DNA of 64,000 nucleotides, taken from Mycobacterium gordonae. GTDB taxonomy: Bacteria; Actinomycetota; Actinomycetes; Mycobacteriales; Mycobacteriaceae. The stretch spans positions 186,001 to 250,000 of the forward strand of contig NZ_CP070973.1 of the NCBI RefSeq assembly GCF_017086405.1, written 5' to 3'. This document shows positions 42,344 through 52,589 of the stretch, piece after piece; the stretch's first letter is position 1, and the number at the start of each line of letters is the position of its first letter. The notes beneath the pieces were generated by a model. It saw only the letters and a program-made list of their open reading frames with translations. It was not told the DNA's origin and ran no database searches. Position numbers and translations under genes: made by a program.

Positions 42344-45300
42344 ATGTCATACATTTTCTTAGCATCAGACCTCCTAGCGGCGGCCACCGCGAACGTGGCC
42401 GGCATCGGTTCGTCCGTGAACGCCGCTAATAACATGGCGGCGATCTCCACAACTGCGGTGCTGGCTGCGGGGGCTGATGAAGTCTCCGCGGCGATCGCGG
42501 CACTGTTTTCGGGCCATGGCCAGGCCTACCAGGCGATCGGCGCACAGGCGGCGGCGTTTCAGCAGCAATTCGTGCAAGCCTTGAGCGAAGCCGGGGCCGC
42601 GTACGCTGCCGCGGAGGCGGCCAATACGTCGCCCTTGCAGGCTGCCGGGCACCAGGTGCTGAGTGACATCAACGCGCGCACCAGCATGTGGTTTGGCCGC
42701 CCGTTGATCGGCGATGGCGCTGACGGCGCGCCGGGCTCCGGGCAGGCCGGCGGTCCGGGGGGGATCTTGTGGGGGAATGGCGGCAACGGAGGATCGGGGG
42801 CGCCCGGACAAGCCGGTGGCGCTGGCGGCGCGGCCGGACTAATCGGTACCGGCGGTGTCGGCGGTGTTGGGGGGGTCGGAGGTGCCGCGGGCGGTGTCGG
42901 CGGAAGTGGCGGCTGGTTGTGGGGCGATGGTGGAACCGGCGGTGTCGGCGGGATTGGGGTAACCGGTGCGATCGCGGGCCCCGGCGGAACGGGTGGTAGC
43001 GCGTGGTTACTCGGGAACGGCGGTGCCGGCGGCATCGGTGGGGCCGGCGCCGCTGGCGCAAACGGCACAGCGGGCAACCCCGGCACCTCGACGGCCGCGG
43101 GCGGTGCCGGCGGCATCGGTGGTGATGGTGGCTATGGCGGTATGGGTGGTGCTGGCGGCAACGGTGGGCTGCTGCACGGTGCCGGCGGGGCCGGCGGTCA
43201 GGGCGGGGTGGGCGGCGCAGGGGGAACCGGCGGCATAGGCGGCGCCGGTTGGGACGCCGTGGCCGCGGGCGCCTCCGGTGGTACGGGCGGCGACAGCGGT
43301 ACAGGTGGCAACGGCGGCTCCGGCGGCATGGGCGGCACTGGTGGGCGCGGTTCGGCGCTGACCGGCATCGCAGGCGCCAACGGTAACGGGGGGGCGGGCG
43401 GAGCGGGTGGAGACGCTGGCGCACCAGGTGACGGCGGGATGGGTGGCAAGGGTAGCGCCGCCAATCCAACCGGTGGCAGCGGCGGCACCGGAGGCGACGC
43501 GGGCGGCGTGGGCGTGGGCGGCGCCGGAGGTGCCGCGGGCGGTGTGGGTGCCACCGCCGGCGCTGTCGGCGCCACGGGCAATCTGATACCCGGCAACGGC
43601 GGGAACGGAGGTGCCGGGGGCGCCGGCTACGACGCGGCCAGTGACCTCCTCGCGGCGCCTGGCACGCCTGGCGGCAAAGGCGGGAACGGCGGTAACGGCG
43701 GCAAATACGGATTCGGCGGAACAGGCGGGGTCGGAGGTGACGCAGCATCCGGCGGAGCTGTCGGTGGTAACGGTGGGAGCGGGGGCAACAGCGGTTCGAT
43801 GGGCGGGATCGGCGGCGCCGGCGGCGACGGGGGCGGCGGCACCGGCAGCGGCGTAGGTGGCGCCGGCGGGGCCGGCGGTACCGGCTACAACACCGGAACA
43901 GAAAGCGCGGTCGGCGGTTCCGGGGGCGACGGCGGTAGTGCCGTCAATGGCCGTGGCGGAACAGGAGGAGCGGGCGGTAGTGCCATCCACGACGGAGCGG
44001 GCACCGCTATCGGCGGCACCGCTGGGGTTGGCGGCTCGGGTGCTGGAGGGGGAGGTAACGGCGGGGCCGGGGGCGATGCGCTTAACACCGGAACCGGTGA
44101 CGCCATTGGCGCAGCCGGCGCCGATGGCACCAGTAGCGGCCTCACCGCCACGGGCGGGGCCGGTGGCGCTGGCGGCAGCGCGACCATTTCTAGCAGCGCC
44201 TCGTCGGCAACTGCCACCGGGGGTGCCGGCGGTAGAGGTGGCGACGGCGCCAACGGAGGTTGGGGCGGGGCCGGTGGTCTGGCGTCTACCAGCGGAACCG
44301 GACGCGTCGCCCCTGGCGCCGGCGGAGCTGGTGGCATCGGCATCACGCTAGAAGGCGGGCCCGGTGGGGGCGGCGGCGAGGCCAGAATCACCAATACCGC
44401 CTCGACTGCCGATGCCGTCGGCGGGCGGGGCGGAGCCGGTGGTGATGGTGTCAGCCGTGGTGGTGCCGGCGGGATGGGCGGCTTCGCGCAACACGACAGC
44501 GTTGTGGCCACAACGGCGGCGATCGGCGGTGACGGCGGCGTCGGTGGCAACGCCACTGCTGGAATCGGAGGCGTCGGCGGCCTCGGCGGTACGGCGATTC
44601 ATACCGGTGCGGGCGATGCCGTCGGGGGCGCCGCGGCAGCCGGCGGCATCGGTCCCGCGGGTGGCGGCCGGGGCGGCAGCGGTGGCCTTGCCGTCAACCA
44701 GGGAACTGGCAACGCCTTCGGTGGCGCCGGCGCGGCCGGCACCAGTGGCGGGGCCACCGGAAACGGCGGGGACGGCGGGGACGGCGGACTCGCGCAAGTC
44801 AACAACATGGCTTCCGGAGGATCCGCGACGGGGGGGACAGCCGGGGCCGGCGGGGACGGCACCGTCGGCGGTGCCGGCGGGGAGGGCGGATCAGCGCAAG
44901 TCAACGGAACCGGAAGCGCCACGGCCGGTGACGGTGCGGCTGGCGGAGACGGCATCACCGGAGTCGGCGGGGCCGGCGGTAAGGGTGGCGTTGCGCGCAT
45001 CACCCAGAGCGCGTCTGGGTCCACTGCCACCGGCGGGGATGGCGGGCAAGGTGGGACCGGCACGACTGGCGGCGCCGGTGGGAGCGGCGGTTTGGCGCTC
45101 ACGTCCGGAACCGGAAACGTCAACCCTGGCAACGGCGGAGCGGGCGGCACGGGCACCGTCGGCGGCGGCGGAAACGGTGGAAGAGGTGGCACCGCGCAGA
45201 TCGACAACAGTGCCTCGACATTTGACGCCGTTGGTGGCGCCGGCGGTGCCGGGGGGCAAGGCGTCGACAACACGGATGGCTTGCAGGGCGAGGGCGGCAC

Positions 45301-45934
45301 GGGCGGCTCGGGGTTCAGCCGCAGTAGCGTTGCGACGACACGAGCTATCGGCGGTGACGGCGGAGCGGGCGGGGACGTTACCGCCGGAACCGGCGGTAAA
45401 GGTGGGACGGGTGGTATCGGCAGCCATCGAGGAGCTGGTGACGCCCTCGGCGGCGAAGGCGGTACCGCCGGCGCCGGCCCCACAGGTGGCGGCGCCGGCG
45501 GATCGGGTGGCTTCGCCCTGAATGAGGGAACCGGCGACGCATTCGGCGGCGCCGGGGCGGACGGCACCGGGGGCGGTAGCACCGGCACCGGTGGGGCCGG
45601 CGGAAACGGCGGCGAAGCGCAGGTCAATAACGCGACTTCTGCTGGATCTGCCTCCGGCGGCGCTGGCGGTGCCGGCGCCGACGGCACCGTCGGCGGCAGC
45701 GGCGGTGCGGGCGGTAGAGGGGCAACATCAGGAGTCGGGCCGGCCAGTGGTGGCGACGGTGGGGATGGCGGAAACAGTTCAGCACCCTCGGCCGCCGGCG
45801 GCGCCGGCGGCGCGGGGGGCAACGCCTTTGCTCCGGCCGCGGTCGATGCCACACCTGGCCTCGGCGGTTCCGGAGGCGGGGCTGGACTGGGCGGTTCCCC
45901 GGGTGCGGACGGCCCGGACGGAATCGTTGGTTGA
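42344..45934 (+). CDS. PE_PGRS family protein (large)
   Basis: 1196 residues. PE domain starts [20 protein letters not shown] (SD in place of PE), with YxxxE (YAAAE) and the linker [14 protein letters not shown]. The repeat region has an ordered long-period organisation: blocks of GGxGG alternate with Ala/Thr/Ser spacers (such as [16 protein letters not shown] and [13 protein letters not shown]) every 60-70 residues, several nearly duplicated (around 44280-44560 and 45060-45420). It ends with [13 protein letters not shown]-5 surface export is expected. ATG 42344 has GGGAG 7-8 nt upstream; the longer frame from 42071 has no PE homology. Confidence 0.95.
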   Translation: MSYIFLASDLLAAATANVAGIGSSVNAANNMAAISTTAVLAAGADEVSAAIAALFSGHGQAYQAIGAQAAAFQQQFVQALSEAGAAYAAAEAANTSPLQAAGHQVLSDINARTSMWFGRPLIGDGADGAPGSGQAGGPGGILWGNGGNGGSGAPGQAGGAGGAAGLIGTGGVGGVGGVGGAAGGVGGSGGWLWGDGGTGGVGGIGVTGAIAGPGGTGGSAWLLGNGGAGGIGGAGAAGANGTAGNPGTSTAAGGAGGIGGDGGYGGMGGAGGNGGLLHGAGGAGGQGGVGGAGGTGGIGGAGWDAVAAGASGGTGGDSGTGGNGGSGGMGGTGGRGSALTGIAGANGNGGAGGAGGDAGAPGDGGMGGKGSAANPTGGSGGTGGDAGGVGVGGAGGAAGGVGATAGAVGATGNLIPGNGGNGGAGGAGYDAASDLLAAPGTPGGKGGNGGNGGKYGFGGTGGVGGDAASGGAVGGNGGSGGNSGSMGGIGGAGGDGGGGTGSGVGGAGGAGGTGYNTGTESAVGGSGGDGGSAVNGRGGTGGAGGSAIHDGAGTAIGGTAGVGGSGAGGGGNGGAGGDALNTGTGDAIGAAGADGTSSGLTATGGAGGAGGSATISSSASSATATGGAGGRGGDGANGGWGGAGGLASTSGTGRVAPGAGGAGGIGITLEGGPGGGGGEARITNTASTADAVGGRGGAGGDGVSRGGAGGMGGFAQHDSVVATTAAIGGDGGVGGNATAGIGGVGGLGGTAIHTGAGDAVGGAAAAGGIGPAGGGRGGSGGLAVNQGTGNAFGGAGAAGTSGGATGNGGDGGDGGLAQVNNMASGGSATGGTAGAGGDGTVGGAGGEGGSAQVNGTGSATAGDGAAGGDGITGVGGAGGKGGVARITQSASGSTATGGDGGQGGTGTTGGAGGSGGLALTSGTGNVNPGNGGAGGTGTVGGGGNGGRGGTAQIDNSASTFDAVGGAGGAGGQGVDNTDGLQGEGGTGGSGFSRSSVATTRAIGGDGGAGGDVTAGTGGKGGTGGIGSHRGAGDALGGEGGTAGAGPTGGGAGGSGGFALNEGTGDAFGGAGADGTGGGSTGTGGAGGNGGEAQVNNATSAGSASGGAGGAGADGTVGGSGGAGGRGATSGVGPASGGDGGDGGNSSAPSAAGGAGGAGGNAFAPAAVDATPGLGGSGGGAGLGGSPGADGPDGIVG

Positions 45935-46028
45935 CCACCGATCTTGCAGTTCGGGTAGCGAACACGGCGCATATGGTTGCGAGCACTAGTCGTTGCAGAT
46001 GGCTCCCAAGAGCCGCGTGTCGTGACTA

Positions 46029-46165
46029 TCCCTGGAATGGCCCGTCGTCTGGAATTGTGGTCCGGGGATGGACGCGGCCGCGGTCCGGCGGTGACCTCCA
46101 AGCATGCCCGCGGCCATCACTCCGCGCACCACGACCGCCGACTGGGCGGTGCGGAGCATCTGCCC
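46029..46165 (+). pseudogene. Remnant: duplicated 5' segment of formate dehydrogenase alpha
   Basis: About 137 bases align with 47301-47436 inside fdnG, at roughly nine-tenths identity by eye, including CTGGAATGGCCCGTCGT, GCGGTGACCTCCAAGCA and CGCGCACCACGACCGCC. Small indels (a missing C near 46053, an extra G near 46122) destroy the frame. The match stops at the first Cys codons of the iron-sulfur site. It is a decayed copy in the same orientation 1.27 kb upstream of the intact gene. Confidence 0.75.
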
Positions 46166-46411
46166 CGTCGGCGAATCCGGTTCGTGGATAGCCGATCCGG
46201 CGCGCATCTCGCTGGGCGGTGAACTGCCGATCAACACCGCGGGCGGGCAACTGTCCGGCGGCCGTCTGCACGTTTTCGGGCATCTCCATGAAGCTTGTCT
46301 GCAGATCCGGGGGAGGCCGGGGCGCGCCAGGTCGACGGAGCCGGGCTGGCCGCCGTCGGCGTGGGGGCAGCCAACAGCGGTACGACCGCGATGTTGCTGC
46401 GACAGGCTTGA
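46166..46411 (+). pseudogene. Remnant: thiolase C-terminus
   Basis: Reads LGGELPINTAGGQLSGGRLH, GHLHEACLQIRG in one frame, then after a one-base shift near 46308 EAGARQVDGAGLAAVGVGAA and a stop at 46409-46411. The GGQLSGGRLHxxGHLHEA block is typical of the end of thiolase-like acetyl-CoA acetyltransferases (lipid-transfer type). The 5' two thirds are missing and it is fused directly to the formate dehydrogenase remnant. Confidence 0.7.
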
Positions 46412-46433
46412 GCTGAGCGACCGGCCCGGACCG

Positions 46434-47197
46434 TCAGCCTTGCATGTAGCCCCCGGCGTCGACCGGAATGGACTGGCCGGTGATGGTCCGGCTTTCGTCG
46501 CTGGCCAGAAACAAGGCCAGATTGGCGACATCGTCGGTCGTCGAAATTGCATGTAATGCAACGGCTTTGAGGGATCGTTCCCGGACCACCGCGCCGTCCA
46601 CCCCTTCCTCGCGCGCAATCCGCTCCACCCAGTTGCGGTACAGATCGGTGTCTATGCTGCCGGGCACGATGCAATTGCACCGGATGCCGTGCGGCCCCAC
46701 CTCGAGTGCCACTGCCTTGGTGAAGGCGCGCAACGACGCCTTGGCGGTGACGTAGTGAGGGACGCCGTGGAGGAGAAATTGAGGATGACGCCGGATCGGC
46801 GCTGCAGCATCGACTGCAGCAGAACGTGTTTTGTGCACAGCATCGCGGCCGTGACGTCGATGGCGATGGTTGAGTTCCAGTTGTCGAGCGTCTGCTCCCA
46901 CACCCACTTGTCCTGGCCCGGCGCCGCGGCACTGTTGCAGAGGATGTCAACGTGTCCGAATGCCTCCACGGTGCGGGACACCAGTGCTGTCACGTCGTCT
47001 TCACTGGTGACGTCCGCGCGAACGGCGATGGCGTTCGGACCGGCCTCCTTCGCAGCCTCGCGCACCAGTTCTTCGCGCCGGGCCGCCAGCATGACCCGGG
47101 CGCCTTCCCGGGTGAAGGTGGCGCCCATGGTTCGCCCGAGACCGGCGCTGGCTCCGGTTATGATCGCCACCTTGCCCGCCAGGCGTCCTTCTGTCAC
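46434..47197 (-). pseudogene. Short-chain dehydrogenase/reductase, frameshifted
   Basis: The N-terminal two thirds (KVAIITGASAGLGRTMGATF with the TGxxxGxG cofactor motif, ILCNSAAAP, VILNFSSTAS with the catalytic Ser) read in one frame; the rest (VPHYVTAKASLRAFTKAVAL with YxxxK, then TGQSIPVDAGGYMQG) reads in another. The switch occurs at about 46758-46766, where GGCGTCCCT is present once. Joined, the protein would be about 250 residues, normal for an SDR. As written the frame ends early, so it is probably inactive. Confidence 0.8.
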
Positions 47198-47281
47198 CGC
47201 TGCCCTCCCTGAAGCCGGCCACTGGAAGCCGACTCACCTGGCAGTCTCGCAGGCCTTTTATTGACGCACTAGTCTGCGAAT

Positions 47282-50200
47282 ATGGGACTCGCCCGACTTT
47301 TCCTGGAATGGCCCGTCGTCCGGCAATTGAGGTCCGGGGACGGACTTGGCCGCGGTCTGGCGGTGACCTCCAAGCACACCCGCGCCATCACCCCGCGCAC
47401 CACGACCGCCGACCGGGTGGTGCAGAGCATCTGCCCGTACTGTGCGGTTGGCTGTGGGCAGAAGGTCTACGTCAAGGACGAGAGGGTCGTGCAGATCGAG
47501 GGTGACCCCGACTCGCCGATATCCCGCGGCCGGCTGTGCCCCAAAGGCTCGGCCAGCGAACAACTCGTCAACTCCCCGGGCCGGCAGATGAAGGTCCTCT
47601 ACCGCGCGCCCGGCGCCACCGAATGGAAACCGCTTGAGCTCGACCGGGCGATCGACATGGTCGCCGACCGATTCGTCGAAGCTCGCCGGCACGCCTGGCA
47701 GGACATCGACAAGCACGGTCATCCACTCCGGCGCACCATGAAGATCGCCGCGTTGGGCGGCGCCACGCTGGACAACGAAGAGAACTACATCATCAAGAAA
47801 CTCTTCACCGCCGCAGGCGCGATCCAGATCGAAAACCAAGCCCGTATTTGACACTCCGCCACGGTTCCCGGTCTGGGAACCTCCCTCGGGCGCGGCGGCG
47901 CCACCCAATCACTGCAAGACATGGCCAATGCGGACTGCATTGTCATACAGGGCTCCAACATGGCCGAGTGCCACCCCGTCGGCTTCCAGTGGGTGGAAGA
48001 GGCTAAGGCCCGCGGCGCCAAGCTGATTCACGTCGACCCACGCTTCACCCGCACCTCGGCCGTGTCCAACAAACACATCCCGATCCGGGCGGGATCCGAT
48101 GTTGTGCTGCTCGGCGCGTTGATCAACTACGTGATCGCCCACGACCTCTGGTTCAGGGAATACGTGCTGGCCTACACCAACGCCGCCACCTTGATCAACG
48201 AAAACTACCGTGACAGCGAGGATTTGGGCGGGCTGTTCTCCGGCTTCGATCCGGAGACGGGCCAGTACGACATCTCCACGTGGGCGTACGCGGGACAAGA
48301 AGGCGCCGATGATCCCGAACACGGGGCCAGCGCGTCGGCCCGCGCCGCGGGTGATGCGCACGGCAGCGGCGGCCCGCCGTTGCCGCACGCCCGCGTCCAG
48401 CGCGACGAGACATTGCAGCACCCGCGCTCGGTGTTCCAGATTCTCAAGCGGCACTACGCGCGCTACACCCCGGAGATGGTGCGCGACGTCTGTGGGATCA
48501 GTGTCGAGGACTTCGACTACCTCGCCCGTGCCGTCACCGAAAACTCCGGCCGCGAACGCACCACCTGCTTCGCTTACGCGGTGGGCTGGACCCAGCACAC
48601 GCTCGGAGCCCAATTCATCCGCACCGCAACGATTCTGCAGCTGTTGCTGGGCAACATCGGGCGGCCCGGCGGCGGCATCATGGCGCTGCGCGGGCACGCC
48701 ACCATCCAGGGCTCCACCGACATCCCCACGTTGTTCAACCTGCTGCCCGGCTACCTGTCCATGCCGAAGGCCGGCGTGCACGACACCTACCAGCAGTACA
48801 TCGAGGCGGTCGGCCCGAAGAACCAGAAGGGCTTCTGGGCCAACGCCGACAGCTACATGGTGAGCCTGCTCAAGGCATGGTGGGGCGATGCCGCCCGCGA
48901 AGACAACGACTGGGCCTACGACTACCTGCCGCGCCTGTCCGGCCCGCACGGCACCTATCAAACGGTCATGTCGATGCTCGAAGACGAGGTCGACGGCTAC
49001 TTCCTGCTGGGCCAGAACCCTGCCGTCGGATCGGCGCACGGCCGCATGCAGCGTATGGGCATGTCGCACCTGAAGTGGCTGGTGGTGCGCGACCTGAATT
49101 TGATCGAGTCGGCCACCTTCTGGAAGGACGGCCCCGAGATCGCCTCCGGCGAACTCAAGACCGAAGAGATCGACACCGAGGTGTTCTTCTTCCCGGCGGC
49201 CACCCATGTCGAGAAGGCAGGCTCGTTCACCCAGACCCAACGGTTGGTGCAGTGGCGGCACCAGGCCGTCCAGCCGCCCGGTGACTGCCAGAGCGAACTG
49301 CAGTTCTTCGTCGAGCTGGGCAAGCGCATCAGGCAGCGACTGGCCGGCTCGACCGACGAGCGTGACCGCCCGCTGCTCGATCTGACCTGGGACTACCCCA
49401 CCGACGAACACGGCGAACCAGACTCCACGGCGGTGCTGGCCGAGATCAGCGGCTGCTACCTGACCGGGCCAAAGGCGGGTCAGCCGGTACCGGGTTACAC
49501 CGAACTGGCCGCCGACGGATCGACGGCCTGCGGATGCTGGATCTACTCGGGGGTATACGCCGACGGGGTCAACCAGGCCGCGCGCCGGGTACCGCTCGGC
49601 GGCCCGAGTCCGAGTCAGTCGGAATGGGGCTGGGCCTGGCCGGCCGACCGGCGCATCCTCTACAACCGCGCTTCGGCCGATCCGGACGGCAACCCGTGGA
49701 GCGAGCGCAAACGCTACATCTGGTGGGACGCTCAGCACCGGCGCTGGGTGGGGGATGACGTGCCCGACTTCCCCGTCGACCGCGCCCCCGAGGTTCGCCC
49801 CGATCCGGACGTCGGCGGGCCGGACGCATTGGCCGGCGATGACCCGTTCATCATGCAGGCCGACGGTAAGGCGTGGCTGTTCGCGCCCAAGGGCCTCGTG
49901 GACGGACCGTTGCCCACGCACTACGAGCCGCAGGAGTCGCCGGTGGCCAATGCGCTGTACCCGCAGCAGCAGAGCCCGTCGCGAATCATGTTCCCGCGCA
50001 AAGACAATCTGTTTGCACCCAGTGCCGGCGAGGCCGGCGACGACGTGTACCCCTACGTGTTCACCACCTATCGGCTCACCGAACACCACACCGCGGGCGG
50101 GATGAGCCGCTGGTTGCCGTACCTGGCCGAGCTGCAGCCGGAGATGTTCTGCGAGGTGTCCCCGGAGCTGGCCGCCGAACGCGGCCTGGAGCCCTACGGC

Positions 50201-50569
50201 TGGGCGACGATCGTGTCGCCGCGGGCGGCGATCGAGGCCAAGGTGCTCGTCACCGAACGGATGCGACCGCTGGTGATCGGCGGGCACACCATCCACCAGA
50301 TCGGGTTGCCGTACCACTGGGGTGTGGGCAGCGACGCCGTGGTGAGCGGCGACGCGGCCAACGACCTGCTCGGGGTGGTGCTGGACCCGAACGTGCAGAT
50401 TCAGGAGTCCAAGACCGGATCCTGTGACATCCGCCCGGGCCGGCGGCCACAGGGGGACGAGTTGTTGCGCCTGATCGAGGAGTACCAGTCGCGTGCGGGG
50501 GTAACCGTCGAGACGGACAATGTCCGCTTGACGACGTCCGAACCACACATTCCGCGACGGGAGGGCTGA
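47282..50569 (+). CDS. fdnG: Formate dehydrogenase alpha subunit, selenoprotein (Sec at in-frame TGA)
   Basis: 1095 residues if TGA 47849-47851 is read as selenocysteine (residue 190). N-terminal [4Fe-4S] motif CPYCAVGCG plus LCPKG; Sec context NQARI-U-HSATVPGLG matches FdnG of E. coli (NQARV-U-HG). Downstream are molybdopterin motifs (GSNMAECHPVGFQWVEEAKA, DPRFTRTSAVSN, GWTQHTLGAQFIRTA, GRPGGGIMALRGHATIQGST) and the C-terminal dinucleotide-binding domain (TYRLTEHHTAGGMSRWLPYL). It oxidises formate to CO2. No twin-arginine signal is seen, so it may act at the inner membrane face. A SECIS hairpin follows the TGA. The stop overlaps the beta-subunit start (TGATG). Confidence 0.95.
47849..47851 (+). 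other. UGA selenocysteine codon
   Basis: In-frame TGA at residue 190 of the alpha subunit, in the position where formate dehydrogenases carry the Mo-ligating Sec. The reading frame continues unbroken for 905 further codons with full homology, so it is recoding rather than a stop. Confidence 0.93.
47852..47881 (+). promoter_or_regulatory. SECIS element
   Basis: Eleven nt after the TGA begins GGTTCCCGGTCTGGGAACC (47863-47881): a perfect 7-bp stem with loop GGTCT. E. coli fdhF has the same 11-nt distance and the same GGUCU in its loop. This is the site SelB must bind on the mRNA. Confidence 0.92.
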
Positions 50570-51513
50570 TGGCGCAGCGCGAGGGTTGGCCGGATCCGAA
50601 GCCGCGCAAGGGCTTTTTCACCGATACCTCCATCTGCATCGGCTGTAAGGCATGCGAGGTGGCCTGCAAGGAGTGGAACCGCAACCCGCGCGACGGTGAC
50701 CTGGAGATACTGGGCTCGTCCTACGACAACACCGGACACCTGGGCGCCAGCACCTGGCGGCACGTCGCGTTCATCGAACAAGGCTCGGAGCGCATCGAGC
50801 AGGCCCGTGAATCAGGGCGTGCCCTGGTGGGCCTGGGCATGCCGTCCGTGGCCGGGGCCCCCGAAGCCCTGGACACCACTCCACCCGATACGCCCGAGTT
50901 CCGCTGGCTGATGGCCTCGGACGTGTGCAAGCACTGCACCCACGCCGGCTGCCTTGACGTCTGCCCGACGGGCGCGCTGTTCCGCACCGAATTCGGCACC
51001 GTCGTGGTGCAGGACGATGTCTGCAACGGGTGCGGTACCTGTGTGGCCGGCTGTCCGTTCGGTGTCGTGGAGCGCCGCAGCGATGGCACCTACGCGACCC
51101 CGGCGAAGCGGTCAGAACGTCCCGAACATGGCTTCGTGACGGGAGTGGCCCAAAAATGCACGCTCTGCTATGACCGGCTGCTCGCAGACCAGACGCCCGC
51201 GTGCGCCCAGACCTGTCCGACCACATCGATCAAGTTCGGCGACCACGACGATCTCGTCGCCCAGGCCCGCGACCGGGTCGCCGCGCTGCACGCCGAGGGC
51301 ATGACCGAAGCGCGCCTCTACGGCGCCAACGAGCACGATGGCGTCGGTGGCACCGGCTCGGTCTTCCTGCTCCTCGACGAGCCCGAGGTGTACGGGCTGC
51401 CGCCGGACCCGCGGGTATGCACGGCGGATCTGATGACCATGTTCAAGCGGGCCGGGGTGGCCGCCGCGGGGATGTTCGCCGCCGGCGCGCTGGCCTTTTG
51501 GCGGGGCCGGTGA
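50569..51513 (+). CDS. fdxH: Formate dehydrogenase beta (iron-sulfur) subunit
   Basis: 314 residues. Four ferredoxin-type Cys clusters: CIGCKACEVACKEWN (23-37), CKHCTHAGCLDVCPTGAL, CNGCGTCVAGCPFGV, and CTLCYDRLLADQTPACAQTCP, coordinating four [4Fe-4S] centres that pass electrons from the alpha subunit to the membrane. A single hydrophobic C-terminal helix (VAAAGMFAAGALAFWRG) anchors it. Starts in TGATG overlap with fdnG; its stop overlaps the next gene in GTGA. Confidence 0.94.
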   Translation: MAQREGWPDPKPRKGFFTDTSICIGCKACEVACKEWNRNPRDGDLEILGSSYDNTGHLGASTWRHVAFIEQGSERIEQARESGRALVGLGMPSVAGAPEALDTTPPDTPEFRWLMASDVCKHCTHAGCLDVCPTGALFRTEFGTVVVQDDVCNGCGTCVAGCPFGVVERRSDGTYATPAKRSERPEHGFVTGVAQKCTLCYDRLLADQTPACAQTCPTTSIKFGDHDDLVAQARDRVAALHAEGMTEARLYGANEHDGVGGTGSVFLLLDEPEVYGLPPDPRVCTADLMTMFKRAGVAAAGMFAAGALAFWRGR

Positions 51514-52583
51514 GCACCTCCGAGTACGACAGCCTGCGGCCGCCGTCGGGCTCGGGTGGCAAGCGCCACCGGGGCGGCGACGGTAAGCGGCGCCGTCGCG
51601 ACGAGTCGTTGATGGTGCCGGATGCGGAGTTCTCGTCCTATTACGGGCGCCCGGTGGTCAAGCCGGCGCCCTGGGGTCACGAGGTCGCCGCGTATCTGTT
51701 CCTCGGCGGGGTGGCCGGCGGATCCGGCCTGTTGGCCGCCGGTGCTCAGCTGACCGGACGAAAAGTGTTGCGCCGCAACACCAGGCTCGCCGCGCTGGGT
51801 GCGGTGATGCTGGGCGCGGTCGCGCTGGTCATGGACTTGGGCCGGCCCGAACGGTTCGTCAACATGTTGCGCACCTTCAAGCTGACCTCACCCATGAGCG
51901 TCGGCTCCTGGATTCTCAGCTTCTTCAGCGCGGGCATCGGGGTGGCCGCGGCGTCCGAGGTCGACCGGATGACCGGCGAGCGCCTGCCCCTCGGTCCGCT
52001 GCGGCCCGTGCTGCGCGCCATGGAGGGACCGGCCGGTCTGGAGGCCGCCCTGTTCGCTCCGCCACTGGCGGTGTACACAGCAGTGTTGTTGTCCGACACC
52101 GCAACCCCGACGTGGAACGCCGCCCACAAGGACCTGCCTTTCGTCTTCGTCAGCTCCGCGAGCCTGGCCGCATCGGGTCTGGCGATGATCACCACCCCGG
52201 TCGCCGAAGCCGGGCCGGCCCGCCGGTTGGCTGTCATCGGCGCGGTGAGCGACCTGATCTCCGCCCGGGTCACGGAGTACCGGATGGACCCGGTGACGAG
52301 AGAACCGCTGCACCAGGGCAGACCCGGCCGACTGCTGCAGTGCAGTGAAATACTCGCCGCCGCCGGCGGTCTGGGCGCTCTCCTCGGAGGCGGGCGCCGC
52401 GGTGTGGCCGCCCTCTCCGGTGTGGCACTACTGACGGCGTCGGCGATGTTGCGGTTCGGATTCTTCGAAGCCGGCCTGGAATCGGCGCGCGATCCCCGCT
52501 ACACGATCGAGCCGCAGAAGCGCCGGTTGGCGAAGCGTCGGGCTGCTGGGCTCACCGACGACTCGATCACCAGTGCTGGTTGA
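51510..52583 (+). CDS. nrfD: NrfD/PsrC-type membrane subunit of formate dehydrogenase
   Basis: 357 residues. A basic, Gly-rich cytoplasmic N-terminus of about 60 residues is followed by about eight TM helices starting HEVAAYLFLGGVAGGSGLLA, with DLGRPERFVNMLRTFKLTSP after TM2, the NrfD-family signature. It replaces the cytochrome b gamma subunit of E. coli FdnI and should transfer electrons to menaquinone. GTG 51510 overlaps the beta stop. Convergent with selD, 6 nt apart. Confidence 0.9.
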   Translation: MSTSEYDSLRPPSGSGGKRHRGGDGKRRRRDESLMVPDAEFSSYYGRPVVKPAPWGHEVAAYLFLGGVAGGSGLLAAGAQLTGRKVLRRNTRLAALGAVMLGAVALVMDLGRPERFVNMLRTFKLTSPMSVGSWILSFFSAGIGVAAASEVDRMTGERLPLGPLRPVLRAMEGPAGLEAALFAPPLAVYTAVLLSDTATPTWNAAHKDLPFVFVSSASLAASGLAMITTPVAEAGPARRLAVIGAVSDLISARVTEYRMDPVTREPLHQGRPGRLLQCSEILAAAGGLGALLGGGRRGVAALSGVALLTASAMLRFGFFEAGLESARDPRYTIEPQKRRLAKRRAAGLTDDSITSAG

Positions 52584-52589
52584 AGCCGG

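Noticed and set aside
42344..45934. CRISPR-like or satellite repeat array
   Set aside because: The periodicity is 9-bp coding Gly repeats within an intact PE_PGRS frame; there are no constant repeats with unique spacers.
47849..47851. Stop codon splitting formate dehydrogenase into a 189-residue fragment and a second gene
   Set aside because: The TGA is at the Sec position, is followed by a SECIS hairpin, and all sel genes are nearby. A pseudogene reading is not needed.
47909..50548. Long minus-strand open frame of 879 codons
   Set aside because: It is antisense to the well-supported formate dehydrogenase gene and has no domain features; long antisense frames are common in high-GC DNA.
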